Below, in pieces: positions 1 to 5,355 of a DNA stretch of 10,971 bases. The position numbers and the translations under genes were made by a program. Source of the DNA: Verrucomicrobiota bacterium. GTDB taxonomy: Bacteria; Verrucomicrobiota; Verrucomicrobiia; Limisphaerales; UBA11358. The notes under the pieces are model-generated. The model searched no databases, had not been told where the DNA came from, and was given only the letters and a program-made list of their open reading frames with translations. The stretch spans positions 1 through 10,971 of the forward strand of contig JAMFSG010000244.1 in NCBI GenBank assembly GCA_026225155.1, read 5' to 3'. Position 1 is the first letter of the stretch, and the number at the start of each line of letters is the position of its first letter.

Positions 1-108
1 GGCACTTTGCTGCTGCGCTCGAAAATAAAATTCGACCAGGCGCGCGGCGTCGCCGTGCCTGATGTGCAACCGCGCCATTCCAGCGTAAACGCGGTTCCGA
101 CAAAATAA
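1..108 (+). CDS. C-terminal end of an unidentified protein (partial)
   Basis: An open frame enters at base 1 and ends at a TAA at 106-108, leaving 35 C-terminal residues (begins GTLLLRSKIKFDQ, ends SSVNAVPTK). No stop interrupts it, and the stop lies just before an intergenic hairpin, which fits a real gene end. The tail has no recognisable motif: it is basic and polar with no membrane segment. I cannot name the family. The start lies outside the window, so it is also possible that this is chance open sequence. Confidence 0.5.
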   Translation, partial: GTLLLRSKIKFDQARGVAVPDVQPRHSSVNAVPTK

Positions 109-109
109 T

Positions 110-166
110 TCTCATCCTCGTTCTCGTCCTCGATTTTTTTATTTGAGGATGACGATGAGCATGAGG
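110..166. repeat. Imperfect inverted repeat of CTCGTCCTCG type
   Basis: The left arm is built of CTC-ATC-CTC-G-type trinucleotides and the right arm of GAGGATGACGATGAG-type units, separated by a loop that contains a run of seven T. The inner stem pairs 124-131 with 145-152 (one G-U). Pairing resumes outward to about 110/166 with a few mismatches. It fills the gap between the upstream stop and the ferredoxin ribosome binding site. It resembles 'ctcgtcctcg' repeats I recall scattered in verrucomicrobial genomes, but copy number cannot be judged here. Confidence 0.55.
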
Positions 167-179
167 CCGAGGATGATCT

Positions 180-554
180 ATGGAAGCCGACCTGCAACTT
201 GCCGTCGAAAAACTCGGGCTCGAAAAATTCCGCCGCCACATTTTTCTCTGCACCGATGCGGCGGATCCCAAATGTTGTCCGCGCGAAAAAACTTTGGTCG
301 CATGGGAATTTCTCAAACGTCGTTTGAATGAGTTGAACCTCGTCGGCCCGGAACCGCTCGTTTATCGCACGAAAGCCGATTGCCTGCGCGTCTGCGTGCG
401 TGGCCCGATTGCCGTCGTTTATCCCGAAGGCATCTGGTATCATTCCTGTGCGCCGGAAGTTTTGGAACGCATCATCCAGGAACATTTGATCGGTGGCCAA
501 ACGGTTGCGGAATTTGCTTTTGCTAAAAATTCCGAAATTTTTTCAAAGGATTAA
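180..554 (+). CDS. (2Fe-2S) ferredoxin, thioredoxin-like fold
   Basis: A 124-residue cytoplasmic protein of the thioredoxin-like [2Fe-2S] ferredoxin family (Shethna-type), a one-electron carrier. Candidate cluster ligands are Cys24 (in FLCTDAADPKCC), Cys32 or Cys33, then Cys68 and Cys72 (DCLRVCVRGP), matching the family layout of Cys-x7/8-Cys and a later Cys-x3-Cys. The following segment VVYPEGIWYHSC and the end IIQEHLIGG are also typical. There is no signal peptide or membrane segment. The start is supported by GAGGA at 169-173, six bases upstream of the ATG. The neighbouring FHA gene begins 88 bp downstream, and no redox partner gene is nearby. The electron donor and acceptor cannot be inferred. 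Confidence 0.87.
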   Translation: MEADLQLAVEKLGLEKFRRHIFLCTDAADPKCCPREKTLVAWEFLKRRLNELNLVGPEPLVYRTKADCLRVCVRGPIAVVYPEGIWYHSCAPEVLERIIQEHLIGGQTVAEFAFAKNSEIFSKD

Positions 555-642
555 AATCCGCCCGTCGTCTAAAAACGAAAAGACCGGAATTCGTTGGACA
601 CGTTTTCGGAAAATTGTTTAGCTAACGGCGGTCAAGCAATTT

Positions 643-1248
643 ATGGCCAAACTTCTTATTCAGACGCAGGGTTTTGAAAACCGGTCGCTCGAGTTGCGCC
701 TCGGCGTGAATCGCGTTGGTCGTGATGAAGCGAACGATTTTCCCATCCCGCATCCGAGTGTCTCGACGCATCACTGCGAATTGATTTTTTCCAGCGACGG
801 CGTCGTCCTGCACGACCTCGACTCGACCAACGGCTCCTTCGTCAATGGCCAGCCGGTGAGCGAAGTCTGGCTGGAACGCGGCCAGCGCGTGCGGCTCGGC
901 CAAATCGAACTGTTCGTCGAAGACACCGGCATCAGCGTTTCCATCCCGCAATTCGAGCGCGCCGTGCCGCCGCCCAAACCGCCGCTCGTGTTGGAAGATG
1001 GCTCGTTCGTCTGCCCGCGTCATCCGGATTTACTCGCCACTTTCAAGTGCACCAAATGCGGCGAAGTCATGTGCAGCGGCTGCGTGCGCATGATGCGGCG
1101 TCAAGGCGGACAGCCACTATTTCTCTGTTTACTTTGCCACAACAAAAGCGAACGCATCATCACGGAAAAAGCGAAGGCGAAAAAAGGTCTCTTCGGTTTT
1201 CTGCAGGACACCGTGCGCTTCAAATTCGGCGGCCGTCCGAAGGACTGA
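643..1248 (+). CDS. FHA domain protein with C-terminal B-box-like zinc finger
   Basis: A 201-residue protein. Residues 1-95 form a forkhead-associated domain, which binds phosphothreonine peptides: the conserved Gly26-Arg27 (VGRDEANDF), Ser41-x2-His44 (STHH) and Asn63-Gly64 (DSTNGSFVNG) are all present, so peptide binding should be intact. A Pro-rich linker (about 108-115) leads to a Cys/His module: Cys124, His127, Cys136, Cys139, Cys144, Cys147, Cys162 and Cys165. These are spaced like a B-box or cross-brace zinc finger with two metal sites. A basic tail with a short hydrophobic stretch (GLFGFLQ) ends the protein. No kinase gene lies in the window, so the phosphorylated partner is unknown. 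No strong ribosome binding site precedes the ATG. The gene converges on hemH with only 3 bp between stops and no terminator. Confidence 0.85.
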   Translation: MAKLLIQTQGFENRSLELRLGVNRVGRDEANDFPIPHPSVSTHHCELIFSSDGVVLHDLDSTNGSFVNGQPVSEVWLERGQRVRLGQIELFVEDTGISVSIPQFERAVPPPKPPLVLEDGSFVCPRHPDLLATFKCTKCGEVMCSGCVRMMRRQGGQPLFLCLLCHNKSERIITEKAKAKKGLFGFLQDTVRFKFGGRPKD

Positions 1249-1251
1249 TTT

Positions 1252-2265
1252 TCAATTGTATCCGTTCGCGCGCGCCATTTTTTCCAGCGCATCAATCCAC
1301 AGCGGCTGCTCGTTCAAGCACGGAATCTGCGCAAATTCTTTTCCGCCCGCCGACAAAAATGTTTCACGCCCGCGCATGTCGATTTCTTCGATCGTTTCCA
1401 AACAATCCGCGACAAACGCCGGGCACATCACCAAAAGTTTTTTGATGCCGCGCTGCGGAAATTCCGCCAGTTCAAAATCCGTGTAAGGTTTCAGCCACGG
1501 ATCCTTGCCGAGCCGCGATTGGAACGAGACGGAATATTTTTCTCTCGGAACTCCGGCCAGTTTTACAAACGCCGCGACCGTTTTGAAACATTGCGCGCGA
1601 TAACAAGTTGCGTGCGCGGGGCTCGCCACTTCGCAGCAATTTTTTTTTACAAGACAATGGCAGCCGGTCGGGTCCGACTTGCGCAAATGTCGTTCGGGAA
1701 TGCCGTGAAAACTGAACAGCAAATGATCGTAGCCGCCATCTAAATAATTTTTAGCACTCGCCACGAGCGCTGAAACATAATCCGGCGCGTCAAAATATGG
1801 CGGCTGGACTTTGATTTTCATCTGCGGCGCGATTTTGGCCGCGACGAGTTTTACGCGTTCCACCGCCGATTCGTAACTCGACATCGCGTAATGCGGAAAC
1901 AGCGGCAGCAAAAACAAATCATCTACGCCGCCGTCGCGCAATTTTTTGACCCCGCTTTCGATCGAAGGATTTTGATAACGCATCGCCAGTTCCACCGGCA
2001 TGTCCATGCGCGTTGCCAATTTTTTTTGCACGTTGCGGCTCGTGGCGATTAGTGGAGAGCCGTCTTTCGTCCAGATTTTTTCGTAAGCGTGCGCGGATTC
2101 CTTTGGCCGGTTGATCAAAATCAGGCCGACGACAAACCGCCGCAGCAGCCACGGCGAATCAATCACGCGCCCGTCCATCAGAAATTCGTTCAAATAACGC
2201 CGCACATCGCCGACCGCCGTCGAATCCGGCGAACCCAAATTGACCAGTAAAATCCCTTTGCTCAT
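1252..2265 (-). CDS. hemH: Ferrochelatase
   Basis: A 337-residue protein that inserts Fe2+ into the porphyrin in the last steps of heme synthesis. The family start KGILLVNLGSPDS, the segment DGSPL, the catalytic His187 in SFHGIPERH and the metal-site Glu290 in FVADCLETIEEID are all present, so the enzyme should be active. Length is normal for soluble bacterial forms, and there is no signal peptide. Residues 202-226 carry six cysteines (GCHC, NCC, TCYRAQC). Some bacterial ferrochelatases hold a [2Fe-2S] cluster on internal cysteines, and this segment may do the same; that is inference. It is encoded opposite to its neighbours, with no other heme genes in view. Whether the substrate is protoporphyrin or coproporphyrin cannot be told from sequence alone. 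Confidence 0.95.
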   Translation of the reverse strand: MSKGILLVNLGSPDSTAVGDVRRYLNEFLMDGRVIDSPWLLRRFVVGLILINRPKESAHAYEKIWTKDGSPLIATSRNVQKKLATRMDMPVELAMRYQNPSIESGVKKLRDGGVDDLFLLPLFPHYAMSSYESAVERVKLVAAKIAPQMKIKVQPPYFDAPDYVSALVASAKNYLDGGYDHLLFSFHGIPERHLRKSDPTGCHCLVKKNCCEVASPAHATCYRAQCFKTVAAFVKLAGVPREKYSVSFQSRLGKDPWLKPYTDFELAEFPQRGIKKLLVMCPAFVADCLETIEEIDMRGRETFLSAGGKEFAQIPCLNEQPLWIDALEKMARANGYN

Positions 2266-2276
2266 GCGCGGAAAAG

Positions 2277-2383
2277 TTTAACCATGGATGGTCGCGGATG
2301 CACGCAACATTGACTGGCGGCTGGCGGGATAAAAACGATCCGCCAAATCCAGCCATTTTCATCTGTATCCGTTCATGGTTAAA
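2277..2383. repeat. Inverted repeat pair filling the hemH-mazG divergent gap
   Basis: TTTAACCATG (2277-2286) is perfectly complementary to CATGGTTAAA (2374-2383). Inside it CGGAT (2295-2299) pairs with ATCCG (2367-2371). A central part (CTGGCGGGAT against ATCCGCCAAATCCAG) can pair further. The arms resemble the 'atccgtgttcatccgtggttaaa' intergenic repeat I recall from Verrucomicrobiota and related genomes, here as a head-to-head pair. It occupies nearly all of the 123 bp between two divergent genes, so both promoters must lie in or beside it. Confidence 0.65.
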
Positions 2384-2388
2384 ATGGA

Positions 2389-3057
2389 ATGAAGATGAAA
2401 AAAAATTCTGCCGTCGAAGATTTGCTCAAAGTCATGGCGAAACTGCGTTCGCCGACCGGTTGCCCGTGGGATCGCGAGCAAGATCACATGACATTGCGCC
2501 GCCACGCGATCGAGGAAGTTTATGAGTTGATTGATGCCATCGAGGCGCGCGACGATCACGAAATGGCCGAGGAGCTGGGCGACTTGCTGTTGCAGGTAGT
2601 TTTTCATTGCCAGCTCGCGCGCGAACGCGGCGCATTTGATTTTGAAAAAGTCACGCGCACGCTGGTCGAAAAATTGATCCGCCGCCATCCGCACGTTTTC
2701 GGCACAACCAAAGTCAAAGATGTGGATGAAGTTTGGGCGAACTGGGAAAAAATCAAACGCGCGGAAAAAACCGGCACACATCGGGAACGCAAATCGGCGT
2801 TCGACGGGATTCCCAAACATTTGCCGGCATTGTTGCGCGCGGAAAAACTTTTGAAGAAAGCGGGCAAAATAAAAATCCTTGCGGACGGCCACCATTCAAA
2901 ACGTCAAGTGACTAAAACTGCGCTGGCGGAAAAGCTTTTTGAACTGGCTTCGCTCGCGCAAAAAAACGGCTGGTCGGCGGAAGAATTATTGACGGCGGAG
3001 ATCAAAAAACGTGAACGCAATTTCCGGCGGCAGGAAACGAAGCCGCCGGCCAGATGA
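2389..3057 (+). CDS. mazG: MazG-type nucleoside triphosphate pyrophosphohydrolase
   Basis: A 222-residue, all-helical NTP pyrophosphohydrolase of the MazG family, which hydrolyses (d)NTPs to the monophosphate and pyrophosphate and so cleans the nucleotide pool. The N-terminal domain is complete: LRSPTGCPWDREQ (19-31), then the Mg-binding residues Glu42, Glu43, Glu46 (EEVYE) and Glu62, Asp65 (EELGD), followed by RRHPHVFG and VWANWEKIK. The family marker LPALLRAEK starts the second half. The usual second acidic motif set is missing there: only about 60 residues follow, and the expected EE-x-GD site reads AEKLFELASLA. E. coli MazG has 263 residues and two such domains. An ATG at 2395 is an equally plausible start, with GGAA at 2386-2389. 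Confidence 0.85.
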   Translation: MKMKKNSAVEDLLKVMAKLRSPTGCPWDREQDHMTLRRHAIEEVYELIDAIEARDDHEMAEELGDLLLQVVFHCQLARERGAFDFEKVTRTLVEKLIRRHPHVFGTTKVKDVDEVWANWEKIKRAEKTGTHRERKSAFDGIPKHLPALLRAEKLLKKAGKIKILADGHHSKRQVTKTALAEKLFELASLAQKNGWSAEELLTAEIKKRERNFRRQETKPPAR

Positions 3058-3121
3058 ACTTTTGCGGCCAACCGATGTCCAATGAATAACGGCGAGGAAC
3101 ATTGAGGTTTCCCGCAGGAAT

Positions 3122-3150
3122 TTGACAGTTCAAGCAACTCGCACCATTTT
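3122..3150 (+). promoter_or_regulatory. Sigma70-type promoter for the secreted Gly-rich protein gene
   Basis: A consensus -35 TTGACA (3122-3127) is followed after 17 bp by CATTTT (3145-3150), a poor -10 with three of six matches; TATGGT at 3150-3155 is an alternative at longer spacing. Transcription would start near 3157. That leaves about 20 bases before the ATG at 3178 and would exclude an ATG at 3151 as the start. Confidence 0.5.
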
Positions 3151-3167
3151 ATGGTGTTGGAATTTAT

Positions 3168-3173
3168 AGGTGA
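3168..3173 (+). promoter_or_regulatory. Ribosome binding site that fixes the start at 3178
   Basis: AGGTGA lies four bases before ATG 3178. The in-frame ATG at 3151 has no such site and would put ten residues in front of a clean signal peptide, so 3178 is preferred. Confidence 0.7.
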
Positions 3174-3177
3174 TTTT

Positions 3178-3801
3178 ATGAAAACAATGAATTTGCAAAA
3201 AGGCTTGGCGATCATGGCTATTGTCGGCTTGGCATTGCTGGCGTCGAATGTTATGGCGCAGGATTCTGCGCCGACGCAACAACCATCGGCGGGCGCGTCG
3301 GCACCGCAGTTGCCTTATGGCGCGTCACAAATCGTGCAGTTGTCGCAGGCAAAAGTCAGCGATGACACGATCATCGCGTATGTCAAAAACTCCGGCAATA
3401 GCTACGGCCTGGAGGCGAACCAGATTATTTATCTGCGTCAACAAGGCGTTTCTGACGCGATTATCACGGCAATGTTGAGTCAGCCAAAACCGGCAACGGC
3501 TTCGCTTGCGATGCCATCAACGCCAGCCCCGCAGGTGGCGGCTTCAACTCCGACCAGCGCGGATGTTTCGACGGCGACTGTTGCGCCGACGGTGACGTAT
3601 GTTCAAACCGCGCCGACGACTTATTATTACTCCCAACCTTATTATTATCCATATTATGGCTATGGCTATGGCTGGTATCCCGGCGTTTCAGTATCGCTTG
3701 GCTGGGGTGGTCGTTGGGGCGGTGGCTGGCATGGCGGTGGTGGTTGGCACGGCGGTGGCGGCTGGCATGGTGGCGGTGGTTTCCATGGCGGGCATCGTTA
3801 A
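3178..3801 (+). CDS. Secreted Tyr/Gly/His-rich protein of unknown function
   Basis: A 207-residue protein that I cannot assign to a characterised family. Residues 1-27 form a signal peptide (basic start, hydrophobic core IMAIVGLALLAS, likely cleavage after NVMA). Residues 48-102 hold two similar helical units: one around IVQLSQAKVSDDTIIAYVKNSG, the other around IIYLRQQGVSDAIITAML. They share the pattern hydrophobic-x-Q-(x)-VSD-x-I-I. A Ala/Pro/Thr linker (103-147) leads to a Tyr-rich stretch (149-166) and a GGGW-H repeat tail (179-207) ending GFHGGHR. The tail could coordinate metal through His or act as a flexible surface segment; both are guesses. The gene has its own promoter and a strong terminator, so it is probably monocistronic. 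Confidence 0.8.
   Translation: MKTMNLQKGLAIMAIVGLALLASNVMAQDSAPTQQPSAGASAPQLPYGASQIVQLSQAKVSDDTIIAYVKNSGNSYGLEANQIIYLRQQGVSDAIITAMLSQPKPATASLAMPSTPAPQVAASTPTSADVSTATVAPTVTYVQTAPTTYYYSQPYYYPYYGYGYGWYPGVSVSLGWGGRWGGGWHGGGGWHGGGGWHGGGGFHGGHR
3718..3795 (+). repeat. In-frame tandem repeat encoding GGGWH units
   Basis: Imperfect 15-base units of the form GGCGGTGGTTGGCAC are repeated about four to five times inside the 3' end of the secreted protein gene, encoding (W/F)HGGGG. Third-position changes between copies (for example CAT/CAC, GGT/GGC) suggest the array is old or kept for its protein sequence, not freshly expanded. Confidence 0.8.
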
Positions 3802-3828
3802 TTTTTCATCCTGAAAACGGGTGGCGGT

Positions 3829-3866
3829 AAAATGGGATTTGCGTGAAAGCGTAAATCCCATTTTTT
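3829..3866 (+). terminator. Rho-independent terminator
   Basis: The stem AAAATGGGATTTGCG (3829-3843) pairs with CGTAAATCCCATTTT (3850-3864) over 15 bp with one G-U, around the six-base loop TGAAAG. It is followed by further T residues to 3866. It closes the secreted-protein transcript. The A-rich left flank would also let it act on the opposite strand. Confidence 0.88.
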
Positions 3867-3946
3867 ATTTCGACGTGAATTTCACCTCGGATTGGCTTGC
3901 CAGATGACGCGAAAGAAAGGATGATTTTTTTGCAGTATTTTTGCTT

Positions 3947-4585
3947 GTGAACCTATTCAGACGTTTCAAACAAGGCAACCTGCCGCTCGGACGGATCGAG
4001 GCTTTCAGCGACGGGATTTTTTCCGTCGCGGCGACGTTGCTGGTGCTCGATCTCAAGGAAATTTCCCTGCCGGAAAATCCCACCGCGGCAAACCTGTGGC
4101 ACGCGCTGGTCTTGCAACTGCCGAAATTTTTGAGCTGGCTGATCAGCTTCATCATCGTCGCCAAATTCTGGCTGAACCATCATCATGTTTTGCGACTGGC
4201 CAAAAATGCGGATTACGGGATGGTCTGGCTCAACTCGATTTTTCTGATGTTCCAATCGCTCGTGCCGTTTCCGACGGCATTGATGGGCGAACATCCAAAT
4301 AATCCGCTCGCGGTCGGATTGTTCGGCGTCGTGATGGCATTCAACACACTGCTATTCATGCTGCTGTATTCTTACATCTTGCGAAATTTGCTCGATCCTG
4401 AAATGGCCGGCGCGGAAGACCCGCACGTCATCAGCAAATCTTTCATCGGGCCGCTGTCGTATCTGGTCGGAGCGGGCGTCGCATGGATCAATCCTGATTT
4501 TTCGTTTGTTGTTTATTTAATCACGCCATTATTCTTCATCACGCCGGTTCACCGAAAGCAGAATTGCTCGCCGTCGAACCATTGA
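3947..4585 (+). CDS. TMEM175-family (DUF1211) potassium channel-like membrane protein
   Basis: A 212-residue inner-membrane protein. The family signature R-x3-FSDG is present (Arg16 IEA FSDG 20-23), followed by IFSVAATLLVLDL in the first membrane helix. Further helices lie roughly at 58-76, 92-112, 122-144, 164-181 and 185-200, giving six. FWLNHHHVLRLAKNAD (74-89) is the typical segment between helices 2 and 3. Bacterial members have one such six-helix unit and work as tetrameric K+-permeable channels, whereas animal TMEM175 has two units. I chose GTG 3947; an in-frame TTG at 3941 is the alternative, and neither has a clear ribosome binding site. The gene sits between two strong transcription signals, with its own promoter not evident. 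Confidence 0.82.
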   Translation: MNLFRRFKQGNLPLGRIEAFSDGIFSVAATLLVLDLKEISLPENPTAANLWHALVLQLPKFLSWLISFIIVAKFWLNHHHVLRLAKNADYGMVWLNSIFLMFQSLVPFPTALMGEHPNNPLAVGLFGVVMAFNTLLFMLLYSYILRNLLDPEMAGAEDPHVISKSFIGPLSYLVGAGVAWINPDFSFVVYLITPLFFITPVHRKQNCSPSNH

Positions 4586-4604
4586 TATTTTCAAAAAACA
4601 GGCA

Positions 4605-4633
4605 TTGACACCTGCTCGTTCGTCTGGCTTAAT
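4605..4633 (+). promoter_or_regulatory. Sigma70-type promoter for rplU-rpmA
   Basis: Perfect -35 TTGACA (4605-4610), 17 bp spacer, and -10 CTTAAT (4628-4633, four of six matches). The predicted start near 4640 gives a leader of only about 18 bases, containing GGGGA at 4646-4650 seven bases before the rplU ATG. There is no room for a long autoregulatory leader RNA of the kind known upstream of L21 in some Firmicutes. Confidence 0.75.
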
Positions 4634-4657
4634 GTCCAGCCCTTTGGGGATCATTTT

Positions 4658-4969
4658 ATGTATGCCGTTTTAGAAACCGGAAGCAAACAATATCGCGTCG
4701 CAGCCGGCGACACGCTCGAAATCGAACGCCTTGAAACCGAGGCGGGCAAGCCGTTCACGTTTGATCGCGTGCTGCTCGTCAACAACGGCGGCACAGTCGC
4801 CGTCGGCGCGCCGACCGTTGCGGGTGCAACCGTGACTGCCGATGTGGTCGCGCACAAACGCGGCGAAAAGAAACTGACGTTCAAGATGAAACGCCGCAAG
4901 GGCTATCACAAGACCATCGGCCACCGTCAGGAACTGACGGTCGTGAAAATCACCGCAATCAACGCTTAA
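4658..4969 (+). CDS. rplU: Large subunit ribosomal protein bL21
   Basis: A 103-residue protein of normal length that binds 23S rRNA in the 50S subunit. The start MYAVLETGSKQYRVAAGD and the C-terminal segment FKMKRRKGYHKTIGHRQELTVVKI (66 onward, with the conserved KRRK and GHRQ) are diagnostic. The ATG is preceded by GGGGA at a spacing of seven, downstream of a strong promoter. It is first in the conserved order rplU-rpmA-obgE found across bacteria. The GHRQ segment is basic, as expected for rRNA contact. Confidence 0.97.
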   Translation: MYAVLETGSKQYRVAAGDTLEIERLETEAGKPFTFDRVLLVNNGGTVAVGAPTVAGATVTADVVAHKRGEKKLTFKMKRRKGYHKTIGHRQELTVVKITAINA

Positions 4970-4988
4970 TCCCAACGCTTAAGATTTT

Positions 4989-5252
4989 ATGGCACATAAA
5001 AAAGGTCAGGGCAGCGTAAGAAACGGCCGCGACAGCGTCAGCAAACGTCTCGGCGTCAAAGAATTTGGCGGCACGGTTGTCAGCGCGGGCAGCATCATCG
5101 TCCGCCAGCGCGGCAGCAAATTTATCGCCGGTAAAAATGTCGGCACCGGCCGCGACTGGACTTTGTTCGCGCTCACGGACGGCACGGTTTTGTTCGACAA
5201 AAAGAGCCGCCGCGTGAATATCGTGGTGGAAACTGCCGCCGCGAAGAATTGA
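4989..5252 (+). CDS. rpmA: Large subunit ribosomal protein bL27
   Basis: An 87-residue protein whose N-terminal tail reaches the peptidyl transferase centre. MAHKKGQGSVRNGRDSVSKR matches the family, with a Gln where the common motif has Gly (KKGGGS) and a Val where Thr is usual. GSIIVRQRGSKF and NVGTGRDWTLFAL follow as expected. There is no Firmicutes-type N-terminal extension that needs cleavage. It starts 19 bp after rplU and no clear ribosome binding site is visible, so translation is probably coupled to rplU. It ends shortly before a terminator. Confidence 0.97.
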   Translation: MAHKKGQGSVRNGRDSVSKRLGVKEFGGTVVSAGSIIVRQRGSKFIAGKNVGTGRDWTLFALTDGTVLFDKKSRRVNIVVETAAAKN

Positions 5253-5272
5253 TTCGCGCCCAACAATTTCAC

Positions 5273-5300
5273 GGCGAGGTCAACCGGCCTCGCCTTTTTT
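5273..5300 (+). terminator. Rho-independent terminator after rpmA
   Basis: GGCGAGG (5273-5279) pairs perfectly with CCTCGCC (5288-5294) around an eight-base loop and is followed at once by six T (5295-5300). It separates the two ribosomal protein genes from obgE, so obgE needs read-through or its own promoter in 5301-5355. There only a TAAAAT at 5335-5340 looks -10-like, without a matching -35. Confidence 0.88.
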
Positions 5301-5355
5301 GTTTTCAGGCAAAGATCAAGCGAGCAGAATACGATAAAATCTGTCCAAAGAAATC

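Noticed and set aside
622..1023. 133-codon open frame on the - strand inside the FHA gene
   Set aside because: It is antisense to a gene with complete FHA and zinc motifs, has a composition typical of shadow frames, and shows no motif of its own.
2359..2895. 178-codon open frame on the - strand inside mazG
   Set aside because: It is antisense to well-conserved MazG motifs and overlaps the intergenic repeat; it is a shadow frame.
3718..3795. Possible CRISPR-like array
   Set aside because: The units are contiguous, in frame, 15 bases long and without spacers; they encode the Gly/His/Trp tail.
4586..4657. Structured leader RNA upstream of rplU
   Set aside because: The promoter at 4605-4633 leaves only about 18 transcribed bases before the start codon, with no room for a leader structure.
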